A stretch of DNA of 56,125 nt from Fontibacterium meridianamericanum (GTDB lineage: Bacteria; Pseudomonadota; Alphaproteobacteria; Pelagibacterales; Pelagibacteraceae): assembly GCA_965235635.1 (NCBI GenBank), contig CBDDYR010000005.1, positions 1 to 56,125 on the forward strand, in the 5' to 3' direction. A program made the translations under genes and the position numbers. The notes beneath the pieces are model-generated. The model did no database searches. It saw nothing but the letters and a program-made list of their open reading frames with translations, and had not been told where the DNA came from. Shown piece by piece: positions 1 to 7,233 of this stretch. Within the stretch, counting starts at the first letter, position 1, and each line of letters begins with the position of its first letter.

Positions 1-306
1 TATTCTGGTGTAACTCAATTTACCAAAAGCTTTCAAGATGATGGATCAGCAAATAAAAAAGTTGTTCTTATTGAATTTCCAAGGCCAGGTGCATGGGCTG
101 TAGGTTTTGCAACTAATGAAACTGGAAAGCCTATATCTCCAAAAATAAATGATAATTTAATGAGTGTTTTTATCCCTACAACACCAAACCCAACGAGCGG
201 ATTTCTAATATTAGTTCCTAAAAAAGATCTAATTTTCTTAAATATGAATTTTGAAGATGCTATGAAATTTATAATTTCAGTAGGAGCAGTAGGAGATTTG
301 AAATAA
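1..306 (+). CDS. DUF502 family membrane protein, C-terminal part
   Basis: This is an open frame from the window edge to a TAA at 304-306, with about 101 residues visible and the N-terminus cut off. The stretch FIPTTPNPTSG at fragment residues 57-67, followed by LVPKKDLIFL and FEDAMKFIISVG, is the conserved C-terminal signature of DUF502 proteins (PF04367). That family consists of small bacterial inner-membrane proteins with two N-terminal membrane segments and no assigned reaction. The membrane segments would lie upstream of the window. The stop is only 10 bp before the next start codon, so the accessory nuclease that follows may be cotranscribed with it. The family call rests on the motif; no function is claimed. 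Confidence 0.85.
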   Translation, partial: YSGVTQFTKSFQDDGSANKKVVLIEFPRPGAWAVGFATNETGKPISPKINDNLMSVFIPTTPNPTSGFLILVPKKDLIFLNMNFEDAMKFIISVGAVGDLK

Positions 307-316
307 AAAAGTAAAA

Positions 317-1375
317 ATGAGTCTAAGGGAAGTTTTAATTAAAATCTCATCAGAATTTCAAAAAGAAAGATTAAAAACAGTAGTTCCTAAAAAACCAGCA
401 AAAATTCCTCCTGGAAATATTTTAGCTAATTATATCAGAAGAGAAATTCCAGTAATAATCTCAGATATTTTTAAAAATATTTTACTTGATGATATGATTG
501 TTGATGCAAGTCCAGGAGACGGAAATTGGGCTGACACTCCTTGGATTGCAATACTTAATAAATCTGTTTGTCAAAAGCCAAATGGAAAGATCTCTGCAGA
601 AATGGGTTTTTATCCGGTTTATGCAGTAAGTAAAAATGAAAAATTAATACTATTTGGTTTAGGACAAGGAGAAACAAATGTTAGATTAAATTATCCAAAA
701 GACGTTGATCATATATTAAAAACGCGTGCTATTTATTTAAACAAAAAATTACCAGAACATAAAAATTTTTTTAAAGATATTTCAACTACAGTATTAGAAA
801 AAGAAAATCTTAAAAGAGAACGTTGGGTTAAAAGTTGTGCATTTGGCAAAATCTATAAAACTAAAAAACTTCCAACAGAACAGGAATTAAGAGATGATTT
901 TATACAAATGATTGATTTATATAGAAAAGCAATAGAGAGAGGTGGAGTTTCTGAAGGTTTAACTTCTCAAAATACTTTTGATCAAGAACAAGCATCAGTA
1001 GGTTATGAAAAAAAAATAATCAGACATATCAATTTAGAAAATCAAATCATTCAAACTGATCCAAAATTTATAAGAAAATTAAAAAAAGATAAAAATTATA
1101 CCTGCGAAGCCTGTGGTTTTAGATATGATAAAATTTATATAAATTATAGTGAAAAAAAAGATTATATAGAAGCTCATCATATTGAACCTAAATTTAAAGT
1201 TAAGTCCAAAGTAGATTTAGATAAAAAACTTCAGAGATCAGCTGACGACTTTGCAATGTTATGTGCTAATTGTCATAGAATGATACACAGAATGATGAAA
1301 CTTGATAAAGATAGAACAATATCTCTAGAAGAATTTAAAAATAGAATTGATAACAACTACAAAGAATATCATTAA
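317..1375 (+). CDS. MrcB_N-HNH fusion endonuclease (type IV restriction-like)
   Basis: A 352-aa protein with two visible modules. Residues about 15-165 carry the MrcB_N (DUF3578) pattern: VDASPGDGNWADTPWIAIL at 62-80, then GFYPVYAVS at 97-105 and LGQGET. This N-terminal domain is found in McrB-like and other modification-dependent restriction proteins. Residues about 255-330 form an HNH nuclease: CEAC at 263-266, EAHHIEP at 285-291 with paired His, and CANCHRMIH at 316-324, giving a four-Cys zinc site plus catalytic His. A helical linker joins them. There is no GTPase domain, so it is not McrB itself. The inferred role is cleavage of DNA with modified bases, that is phage defence. It follows the DUF502 gene by 10 bp and opens an accessory island that includes a recombinase. 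The fold assignment is firm; the substrate is inference. Confidence 0.8.
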   Translation: MSLREVLIKISSEFQKERLKTVVPKKPAKIPPGNILANYIRREIPVIISDIFKNILLDDMIVDASPGDGNWADTPWIAILNKSVCQKPNGKISAEMGFYPVYAVSKNEKLILFGLGQGETNVRLNYPKDVDHILKTRAIYLNKKLPEHKNFFKDISTTVLEKENLKRERWVKSCAFGKIYKTKKLPTEQELRDDFIQMIDLYRKAIERGGVSEGLTSQNTFDQEQASVGYEKKIIRHINLENQIIQTDPKFIRKLKKDKNYTCEACGFRYDKIYINYSEKKDYIEAHHIEPKFKVKSKVDLDKKLQRSADDFAMLCANCHRMIHRMMKLDKDRTISLEEFKNRIDNNYKEYH

Positions 1376-1674
1376 AAACTTTAGAAATTAATTTTATAGA
1401 TTTTAAATATTTATAGATTTAAAATTAATCCCATAAATTCCTATACAAATATTGAAATTATCATTGAAAATGAAGGCTTTTTGACGATATTGACAGAGTA
1501 GTAGTCAGGATTAATTCCTGCGAGCTTTAAGCTCTTAAGTTTCGTAAGTCTTTAAAATTACGCGCCCTTAAATAAAGCCATTTGGTGGGCATCTCATAAA
1601 AATAATGTGTGTCAGCACTCAGCTCATTGCTGCGCGTTGACTAATAGTAATTTTAAATAATTACAAGGAGAATT
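1376..1674. other. intergenic stretch without a recognisable gene
   Basis: No open frame of useful length and no tRNA or rRNA pattern was found. From about 1500 to 1640 the G+C is a little higher than around it, with short self-complementary pieces: GAGCTT/AAGCTC near 1519-1531, CAGC/GCTG near 1613-1632, and GTAATT/AATTAC at about 1647-1664. The last sits directly before the AAGGAG ribosome-binding site of the next gene. A structured leader RNA is possible but not supported beyond these short stems. Confidence 0.4.
1484..1495 (+). repeat. 12-bp direct repeat, copy 1
   Basis: ACGATATTGACA occurs here and again at 3226-3237, where it contains the -35 box of the recombinase promoter. The two copies bracket the two small unknown genes and the cyclophilin-like gene. 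A single shared 12-mer in about 4 kb of AT-rich DNA can arise by chance, so the relationship is tentative. Confidence 0.35.
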
Positions 1675-2242
1675 ATGCCTAAACTAAAAATAGTTTCTAA
1701 CAATAAGGTTAGAGCTAATAGACTAAACGCTAAGAAGAGCACTGGCCCTAGAACTTTATCTGGAAAAGAGAAGGTGAGTGGCAATGCTCTTACTCATGGC
1801 TTAACCGCTGAAAAACATGTGATTATTGGCGAAAGTATTGAAGAATTTAATACTTTTAAAGAATAGCATGTTTAAAGTGTATGAGCCAATAGGTGCTTAT
1901 GAAGAAGAGATCTTTATAAAACTCGTTGAGTTATTATGGAGATTGAGAAGGGTTGGAGTCATAGAGACCGGAATTTATGGAAATGAAATTCTGGAATATG
2001 ATGCTGACACTTACAAACCTAAAGCCTCAGATAAAATCACTCACGCTGATTTTAAAAAAGAAGATCAGAATCGAGTTCTAAAAAATCAATCTTTAATCGG
2101 TGTTGCATTCACAAGAGACTCCAATGCTGGAAGTTCTTTGTTGAAACTAAATACCATTGAAGGAAGATTAATTGGACGCGTTCAATTGTTTGAGGATCTT
2201 CTTTTAAAGGCTCAAAAGAGAAGAAAAGGAGGTAAAAAATGA
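1675..2242 (+). pseudogene. unknown small protein, split by one extra base
   Basis: Two overlapping frames make one protein. The first 63 codons contain RANRLNAKKSTGPRT and ALTHGLTA. The second frame resumes with MFKVYEPIGAYEEE and LLWRLRRVGVIE. In the widespread uncharacterised family I recall, 'ANR.NA.KSTGP.T..GK...NALTHGL' is followed by an 'E.FEAL....Y.P.GA.EE.L...I..LLWRLRR' region, so both halves belong to one chain of about 188 aa. The frame break is at ttt-aaa-g-aat near 1857-1863. The full span of 568 bp is 3x189+1, so one surplus base explains it. AAGGAG is spaced 4 nt from the ATG. The stop overlaps the next start as ATGA. The function is unknown. The break is probably a sequencing insertion. 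Confidence 0.6.
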
Positions 2243-2671
2243 GAGATATTTCTGACTAGTAAAATCAGCTATTATGGGCGAAATAGAAGGGTTTTTCTCT
2301 CTAATCCTCGCTATAAAAGTGATAGCCGTGTCAAAACAAAGCCAACTTTTAATCAGCTCATAAAACAAACTCAAAATCAATTTATTGAGAAGTGGGGACC
2401 TTTTATGGAGGTTAATGATCCTGCTTTGTATGAGTCAATGACTGGCAAAAAAGCTAGAAAGCCAGTTGTTGAAATATCTAAACCAGAAGAGGAGGTTAAA
2501 AAGATTGAACCTGTCTATGATGATTTAGATGCTTATCAGAAAAAGAGAGATGCTGAACGTAAAGCTGAGCTTGAAAAGGCAAGAGCAAAGCAAAAAGAGC
2601 AGTTCAAATTTAACTACGTAAAACCAAGAATTAACTGGTCAATTTATGGTGGATGGGTAAATCCTACATGA
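2239..2671 (+). pseudogene. unknown basic/charged small protein, broken near its start
   Basis: An ATG at 2239 overlaps the preceding stop (ATGA) and has GGAGG 4-5 nt upstream, but reads only MRDISD before a stop. The next frame is open from 2243 to 2671 and reads FLTSKISYYGRNRRVFLS, then FNQLIKQTQNQFIEKWGPF. It then has a charged helix (about 2500-2600; YQKKRDAERKAELEKARAKQ) and ends at WSIYGGWVNPT. The span of 433 bp is 3x144+1, so one extra base between about 2242 and 2252 restores a 143-aa protein. If taken literally, only an 88-aa piece from 2405 would have an ATG, with no good ribosome-binding site. The gene is translationally coupled to its upstream partner. I do not recognise a function. 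Confidence 0.5.
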
Positions 2672-2764
2672 GCCAATTAATAAGGGTAAATTGGGAAGTT
2701 CTCAAAGTTGGAGAGTAGAAAAGCCTGGAAGGAGTTATTATTAATATAGTTACTTAAATATAAA

Positions 2765-2832
2765 GTAATACTTTAGTATACATATATATCTTATTGTTTT
2801 ATATATATATTTATATAAACTTAAAGTATTAC
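2765..2832. repeat. 11-bp inverted repeat with 46-bp AT-rich spacer
   Basis: GTAATACTTTA at 2765-2775 is matched by its reverse complement TAAAGTATTAC at 2822-2832. The left arm is also part of a 15-bp palindrome (TAAAGTA-A-TACTTTA, 2761-2775). The right arm overlaps the stop codon of the minus-strand cyclophilin-like gene. The spacer is almost pure A/T with ATAT runs. It sits at the convergence of a plus-strand and a minus-strand gene, so a bidirectional terminator-like structure or a recombination end are both possible. Confidence 0.45.
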
Positions 2833-3227
2833 ATTATTATACTAACTTTACTGTTATTATCTAACTTTTTAAGGTTATTTAATACTTTTGAAGAGGTGCT
2901 AAAAGTGGCGAAAACATTAACTTTTGAGACTAATCTAATCTCATTTCCAGTAGAAACTGGTGTTTTTCCAAAGCCTATTGCTATTGAATGACCTTCGCAC
3001 CAATAGGCTACCTCTCCAAAAGTAACAATATCTCTAGCGTTTTTATCGGGTTTAATGCCTAGATTCTTGGTTTCGAAGTATATCTCTTCACCCCAAGTGT
3101 TTATTTGGGCCTTAAATGAGCTTAATTTGCTTAATTTTAATGCTGTTTCAGACTTATCTAGATTAAGTTTAATCTCAAAGTTATCGAATTTAAGAAGCAT
3201 TAATAATGATAAATAGTCATTTTCCAC
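2829..3227 (-). CDS. cyclophilin-like fold protein (TM1367 type)
   Basis: A 132-aa protein containing WGEEIYF (residues 45-51), ARDIVTFGEVAYW (64-76), EGHSIAIGFGKTPVS (78-92) and EIRLVSKVNVFA (96-107). This is the pattern of the compact cyclophilin-like proteins of PF04126 (TM1367-like), which share the barrel fold but have no demonstrated prolyl isomerase activity. Length fits the family (about 120-130 aa); an alternative start at Met10 is possible. It is transcribed away from the recombinase gene, with a 62-bp shared upstream region that holds an inverted repeat and a strong promoter on the other strand. Cellular role unknown. Confidence 0.75.
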   Translation of the reverse strand: MENDYLSLLMLLKFDNFEIKLNLDKSETALKLSKLSSFKAQINTWGEEIYFETKNLGIKPDKNARDIVTFGEVAYWCEGHSIAIGFGKTPVSTGNEIRLVSKVNVFATFSTSSKVLNNLKKLDNNSKVSIIM

Positions 3228-3237
3228 GATATTGACA
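3226..3237 (+). repeat. 12-bp direct repeat, copy 2
   Basis: ACGATATTGACA is identical to 1484-1495. Here the TTGACA half is the -35 element of the recombinase promoter. See copy 1 for the caveat about chance. Confidence 0.35.
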
Positions 3238-3260
3238 TCAATTTATAGTTGTATTATTAT
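3232..3260 (+). promoter_or_regulatory. near-consensus sigma70 promoter of the recombinase gene
   Basis: TTGACA at 3232-3237, a spacer of exactly 17 bp, then TATTAT at 3255-3260. Transcription would start near 3267, inside the inverted repeat 3259-3287, giving a leader of only about 20-25 nt before the ATG at 3290. The -10 box overlaps the left arm of that repeat by two bases, so whatever binds the repeat would cover the start point. The reading is from sequence alone. Confidence 0.65.
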
Positions 3261-3287
3261 TTCCGATAATTAATGGTTATCGGAAAT
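3259..3287. repeat. perfect 11-7-11 inverted repeat, candidate recombination core or operator
   Basis: The left arm ATTTCCGATAA (3259-3269), spacer TTAATGG (3270-3276) and right arm TTATCGGAAAT (3277-3287) form a perfect inverted repeat. Perfect arms of 11 bp around a 7-bp centre match the geometry of tyrosine recombinase core sites, which have arms of about 11-13 bp around 6-8 bp. The repeat lies 2 bp before the recombinase start codon and over its predicted transcription start. Either it is the recombinase's own crossover site, an autoregulatory operator, or both. No second intact copy is in the window. Confidence 0.6.
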
Positions 3288-3289
3288 TT

Positions 3290-4193
3290 ATGTCAAATAT
3301 AGTTAAAGATATTAGCACTATAGAATTAGAAACTTTAGACAATATAAGATCCTCTAAATCAGCAAATACAATTAGAGCCTACAAATCTGATTTTAATCAC
3401 TTTGTGGATTTTTGTAAAAAAAATAATTTCAAAGCATTGCCAGCTGATCCTAAGATTGTTTCATTTTATATAACTCACCTATCCTCAAATTCTAAAGTTA
3501 GCACATTAAAACGTAGATTAGCTTCTATTAGCGTCATTCATAAACTTAAAGGGCATTATATAGATATTAAACATCCTTTAATTATTGAAAATTTGATGGG
3601 AATACAAAGAAAGAAGGGTGTGTTTCAAAAATCAAAAAATCCAATTTTAATTAATGAGTTAAAAGAAATTATTAATATTATTGATAAGTCTGAAATAAAT
3701 GAAATTAAGAAATCAAGAGATAAAGCTTTATTGTTAATAGGCTTTTCAGGTGGTTTTAGAAGATCTGAACTTGTTAATATTGATTTTGAAGATTTAGAAT
3801 TTACAAAAGAAGGAGTTAAAATTTTTATTAAACGATCTAAAACCGATCAATCAGGAGAAGGTATGATTAAAGCAATCCCCTATTTTAAAGATAAAAGTTT
3901 TTGTCCAGTTACTTTTTTAAAAAATTGGATTGAAATTTCTAAATTAAAAAATGGTTTTGTATTTAATATTTCTGACAAAATGGTAGCAATTTTAATAAAA
4001 AAATATTTATCATCAGCTGGATTTGACCCAAAAAAATACTCTGGTCATAGTTTAAGATCTGGATTTGCAACAGTTGCAGCTGGTTCATGGTGCTGATGAA
4101 AAAAGTATTATGAATATGACAGGTCATAAAACAACATCTATGGTTAGAAGATATATAAAAGAGTCTAATTTATTTAAAAATAATGCTGTCTAA
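3290..4193 (+). pseudogene. tyrosine recombinase/integrase with one frameshift before its C-terminus
   Basis: The N-terminal SAM-like core-binding region (residues 1-105, with ANTIRAYKSDFNHF and LKRRLASISVIH) is followed by a catalytic domain: GGFRRSEL (Arg157), KRSKTDQ (Lys184) and HSLRSGF (His253, Arg256). The literal frame then ends at 4096. Dropping one T at 4084-4085 continues the protein as HGADEKSIM, TGHKTTSMVRRYI (His and the nucleophile Tyr) and ends with TAA at 4191-4193. The span of 904 bp is 3x301+1, so the restored protein is 300 aa, normal for this family. Without the correction the enzyme lacks its catalytic tyrosine. A strong promoter and an 11-7-11 inverted repeat lie directly upstream. 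It probably mobilises the surrounding island; the break is probably a read error. Confidence 0.8.
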
Positions 4194-4218
4194 ATAGACT
4201 TATAAATATATATAAATT

Positions 4219-5322
4219 TTATTTTTCCCAAACAGTATTTTTCATGATAATTTTAAGTTTAAAGTCTTTTCAGAGATAATAAATTTTGCAACAATAGTGC
4301 TGTTAAAAAAAGTATTGTATTTTATTCTTCCATTTTTTCCAATTTTTTTTCTTTTATCATCATTGTTTTATAAAGTTCACTTATTAAACTGATTAATTCA
4401 TTAAAATTTTTATAAAAAACAACTTCATTATCAGAAAAGAAATCATCAAGTTTTGTAGCTCTATCAATAAAAGTTGTGATGCCGTTTGGAACTGAATGAG
4501 GCATATTCTATCGCTCGAATACCATTTGAAGGGCAAACCTCTGCTCAAATTTAATGCCATTTTTGACTTGGGATAATTCTTTTATAATACTGATCACCCC
4601 ATATTGGTTGAATATTATTAAAACCAAATAAATTGTCAAGTAATATCATCAGATTTAGTAATTAATATTTTTAAATTAAATATAAAATCTTTCATTCAAT
4701 CTTTATAAAATTTTTTTAAGAGTGCCTCTATGTAACTCCGTGGCTGACATGCAATAAAAAATATCATAAATCATGATTTTGTGTTTTATATAAATTTAAG
4801 ATTTTCAAATGTATCAGATGCACTGGGATTTGGGATATAAAAATATTATGTTTATTTTTAGGAATAGAAGTTTGAATGTTATTAATGATCTGCTTGTTAC
4901 AAAAGAACAATCTACATAATTATAATATTTTTCTATAAAGGTTTTTAAATGAGAATTGTAATCCGGTCCTGTTGGAATTAAATGAATCTACATACCATTG
5001 AGCTATTTTAATATTTGGATACGAATCTTTTAATAATATTCAAAGTTTCAATATTTATTCTATTACAGTGTCCATGGACCTAATAAAATTAGGACTTAGA
5101 TTTTCAATATTTTCAATAATATTTATTATTGTATATTATTTTTATCAAAAAAAAATAATTTTGTTGATCAAAATCTCTTTCGCTTAACTCATTTACGGTA
5201 TAAAATTATTTCTTTAATAAAACCATTAGTTTAATTTTCTTAGCTAGATTGATATAATATAACCTAGAACTATGTCTTAGGTGGAAATCTGTAATGTGTA
5301 AAACTTTTACAATATTATTCAT
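4219..5322 (-). pseudogene. glycosyltransferase with CgeB-like C-terminus, many frameshifts
   Basis: Reading the minus strand across frames recovers a whole protein of about 367 aa. It runs MNNIVKVLHITDFHLRH (start 5322), NELSERDF, ENIENLSPNFI, GHCNRINIETLNIIK, YPNIKIAQWYVDSFN, YIPNPSASDTFENL, LNLSRGLPFKWYSSDRI, NGITTFIDRATKLDDFF, EVVFYKNFNELI, KKIGKNGRIKYN and a WEK end at 4219-4221. The order and the 'LNLSRG...YSSDR...G..TFID..T.L.DFF' stretch match cell-surface glycosyltransferases with a CgeB-type (glyco_trans_1_2) C-terminal domain. Reading frame changes about every 60-100 bp, mostly by surplus bases, yet amino-acid sense is retained. Its start overlaps the end of the next glycosyltransferase upstream. 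Likely an intact surface polysaccharide gene in a poorly read stretch; the acceptor sugar is unknown. Confidence 0.65.
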
Positions 5323-6446
5323 GATAATGTTAACTTTATAAATATTATTTACTTTTTTTAGATTGTATTTAAAAATTGCATATTGTTCTATAATTATTAT
5401 TAAAATTAATTTTTCTATTTTTATAATTAAATTTTGAATTTTAATGAAGGAGAATTTATTAATTTTATTTAGTTTCATCAAAAAGTTCTTTTTGAGTTAA
5501 TTAATTTAAGAATAATCATGGATTAGTTATGTTTCTATTAATCCTCCCTTTTTCGCAAATTATTGAAAGCACATCCTCATATCTGAAGCAGCTTCCATAG
5601 CAGTTCTACCAAATGGTTCATCCCAAGTTGAAGGAATTACTGCAATATTTAGATTTTTTATAAAAATTTCATAATTTGTTTATGAGACAACCAGTCTATA
5701 GATTTTTAATTTTTCGATGATAAAAATTGTATGATTCTCTCTTTTCATTGCCAGCGACTATATCGCTTGTCCAAGTCTTTATATTTATTTAAAATTTTAA
5801 TAACTGCAGTACTCATAAATAAATTATAACCTTTTGACTGAATTTAATTTTCCAGCAAAAATAATAATTTTATCTTTCTTAAGTTTTTTTTTAAAATTAT
5901 GATTATAATAATTTAGTTGAGGGATAAATAACTTCACCTTTCGTTGGTAAAAAATTATTTAAATTATAATAAAATCTTTTCTGTAACATATTAGCTTACA
6001 AAAATAATTTTATCTACAATTTTTGAATAATATTTATTTTTTCATTGATAGATCTTAGATCCTCTTAATGTCATATGGATCATTATGAAAATACTAATAT
6101 TAATTTATATTTTTGGAAATTTATTCTTATTAATAAAAAAAAATTAAATGAGGTCTATTGTGAATTTAACTATAACTTTTATAGATTTTGGTAATTTTTT
6201 AATAAAATTTTTAATATAATAAATAACTATTATTTAAAATGTAATTAAATTTTTTTTTTAAATTGATAAAATTTTTTGTTAAAGAATATTTATAAGAAGT
6301 AAGAAATACCAAAAATTTAATTGTTTATTAACTATATCTCTTTTATTAAAATCATTTACCCAGATAGAGGCAGCGGCAGCATTATTTAAAGTATATAGTC
6401 TTCTTTATTAGGTAAGTAATATTGCAATTTTTTCTTTATTTTTCAT
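5320..6446 (-). pseudogene. GT4-type glycosyltransferase, many frameshifts
   Basis: The minus-strand reading begins MKNKEKIAILL at 6446, overlapping the MBL hydrolase stop as TAATG. It continues across frames as LNNAAAASIWVNDFNKRDIV, NFIKKLPKSIKVI, FHNDPY, KIIFVS, KDKIIIFAGKLNS, GYNLFMSTAVIKILNKYK, NIAVIPSTWDEPFGRTAMEAAS and KKGGLIET. The 'FAGKL...KGY' nucleotide-binding loop and 'VIPS.W.EPFGRT..EA....GG..ET' are the GT4 (glycogen synthase-like, Rossmann) donor-sugar motifs. The frame breaks at least ten times, largely through extra bases, with little missense damage. Together with the next gene it extends the tmk-metG-tatD string with surface-sugar functions. The end is placed at the overlap with the following start and is approximate. 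Confidence 0.65.
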
Positions 6447-7233
6447 TAAATAATAACCTTTAATCCATCATAACCAGGAATGATACTTGAAGATATTTTT
6501 AATAGTTTTTTTTTAAGAAATGAATAATCAATATCACTATGTAAATTAGTTAAGTATAGTTTTTTTAGGTTTTATTTTTTTAATGTATGATAAGCATTTT
6601 TGAAAATTTAAATGTGTTGCATGTTTTTTAAATTTTAAACAATCTATAATTAATAATTTTAAGTTCATTAATCTTTTTAAAGATTTATTTGATATTGAGC
6701 TGCAATCGCTAATATAGGCTATTTTATTAAATAAATATCCATTAGAATTAATATCGCCATGTCTAACTTTAATCATTTCTAATTGAATAGAGTTTTTATT
6801 TTTCATTAAAAAGAAATTACTTTTAATAACGTTCAGTTTTAATATTGGTTTATAATATTTGCTTTGTTTTACGAATAAGTATTTAAAAGAATTTAACAAA
6901 TAATTATGATGTTTTTTTATCAGCATAAATAGGTATTCTTTTTTTATGAATCCAAAAAAGTGGTCTAAGTTCATTAATTCCATGAGTTTGATCAGCATGA
7001 TCATGCGTATATATGACAAAATCAATTTTTTTAATTTTATTATTTAAAAGTTGATTTTTTAAATCTGGAGAAGTGTCTATTAATATATTCATGTCTTTAT
7101 ATTTTATAAATAAAGAACATCTCATTCTTTTATTTTTTTTATTTTTTTTATCGGCTTTACCCCAATAACCATCTATTCTTGGAACACCCACTGAACTTCC
7201 ACAACCTAGTAAAATTACTTCAGTTTTTTCCAT
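6446..7233 (-). pseudogene. MBL-fold metal-dependent hydrolase (PhnP-like), two frameshifts
   Basis: Start MEKTEVILLGCGSSVGVPR at 7233. This is followed by RMRCSLFIKYKD, LIDTSPDLKNQLL, and the zinc motif THDHADQTHG (HxHxDH type) with LRPLFW behind it. The literal frame ends at 6904. An A7 run near 6908-6914 must lose one base to continue as KKHHNYLLNSFKYLF, then HGDINSNGYLF, AYISDCSS and LLIIDCLK. A second surplus base near 6558 restores ILTNLHSDIDY and SSSIIPGYDGLKV before a TAA at 6446-6448. The span of 788 bp is 3x262+2, two insertions, giving 261 aa, normal for the family. It overlaps tatD by 14 bp, the usual alphaproteobacterial neighbour order. Substrate unknown; probably cyclic phosphate or phosphodiester chemistry. 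Confidence 0.75.

Noticed and set aside
1376..1674. A possible structured RNA (tmRNA, riboswitch or small RNA) upstream of the small gene pair
   Set aside because: Only short stems of 4-6 bp are seen; no tRNA-like ends, conserved core or known riboswitch motif could be recognised.
1675..2242. Programmed +1 frameshift as the explanation of the split gene
   Set aside because: No slow stop-codon context or stimulatory structure is visible, and the same one-base surplus occurs in at least six other genes at unrelated sequences.
2794..2991. Plus-strand frame opposite the cyclophilin-like gene
   Set aside because: It is the antisense of conserved cyclophilin-like codons and begins in the AT-rich inverted-repeat spacer.
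4219..6446. Reading the region as an evolutionarily decayed graveyard
   Set aside because: Amino-acid sense, gene junctions and motif order are retained between indels, and breaks are dominated by added bases, which fits sequencing error better.
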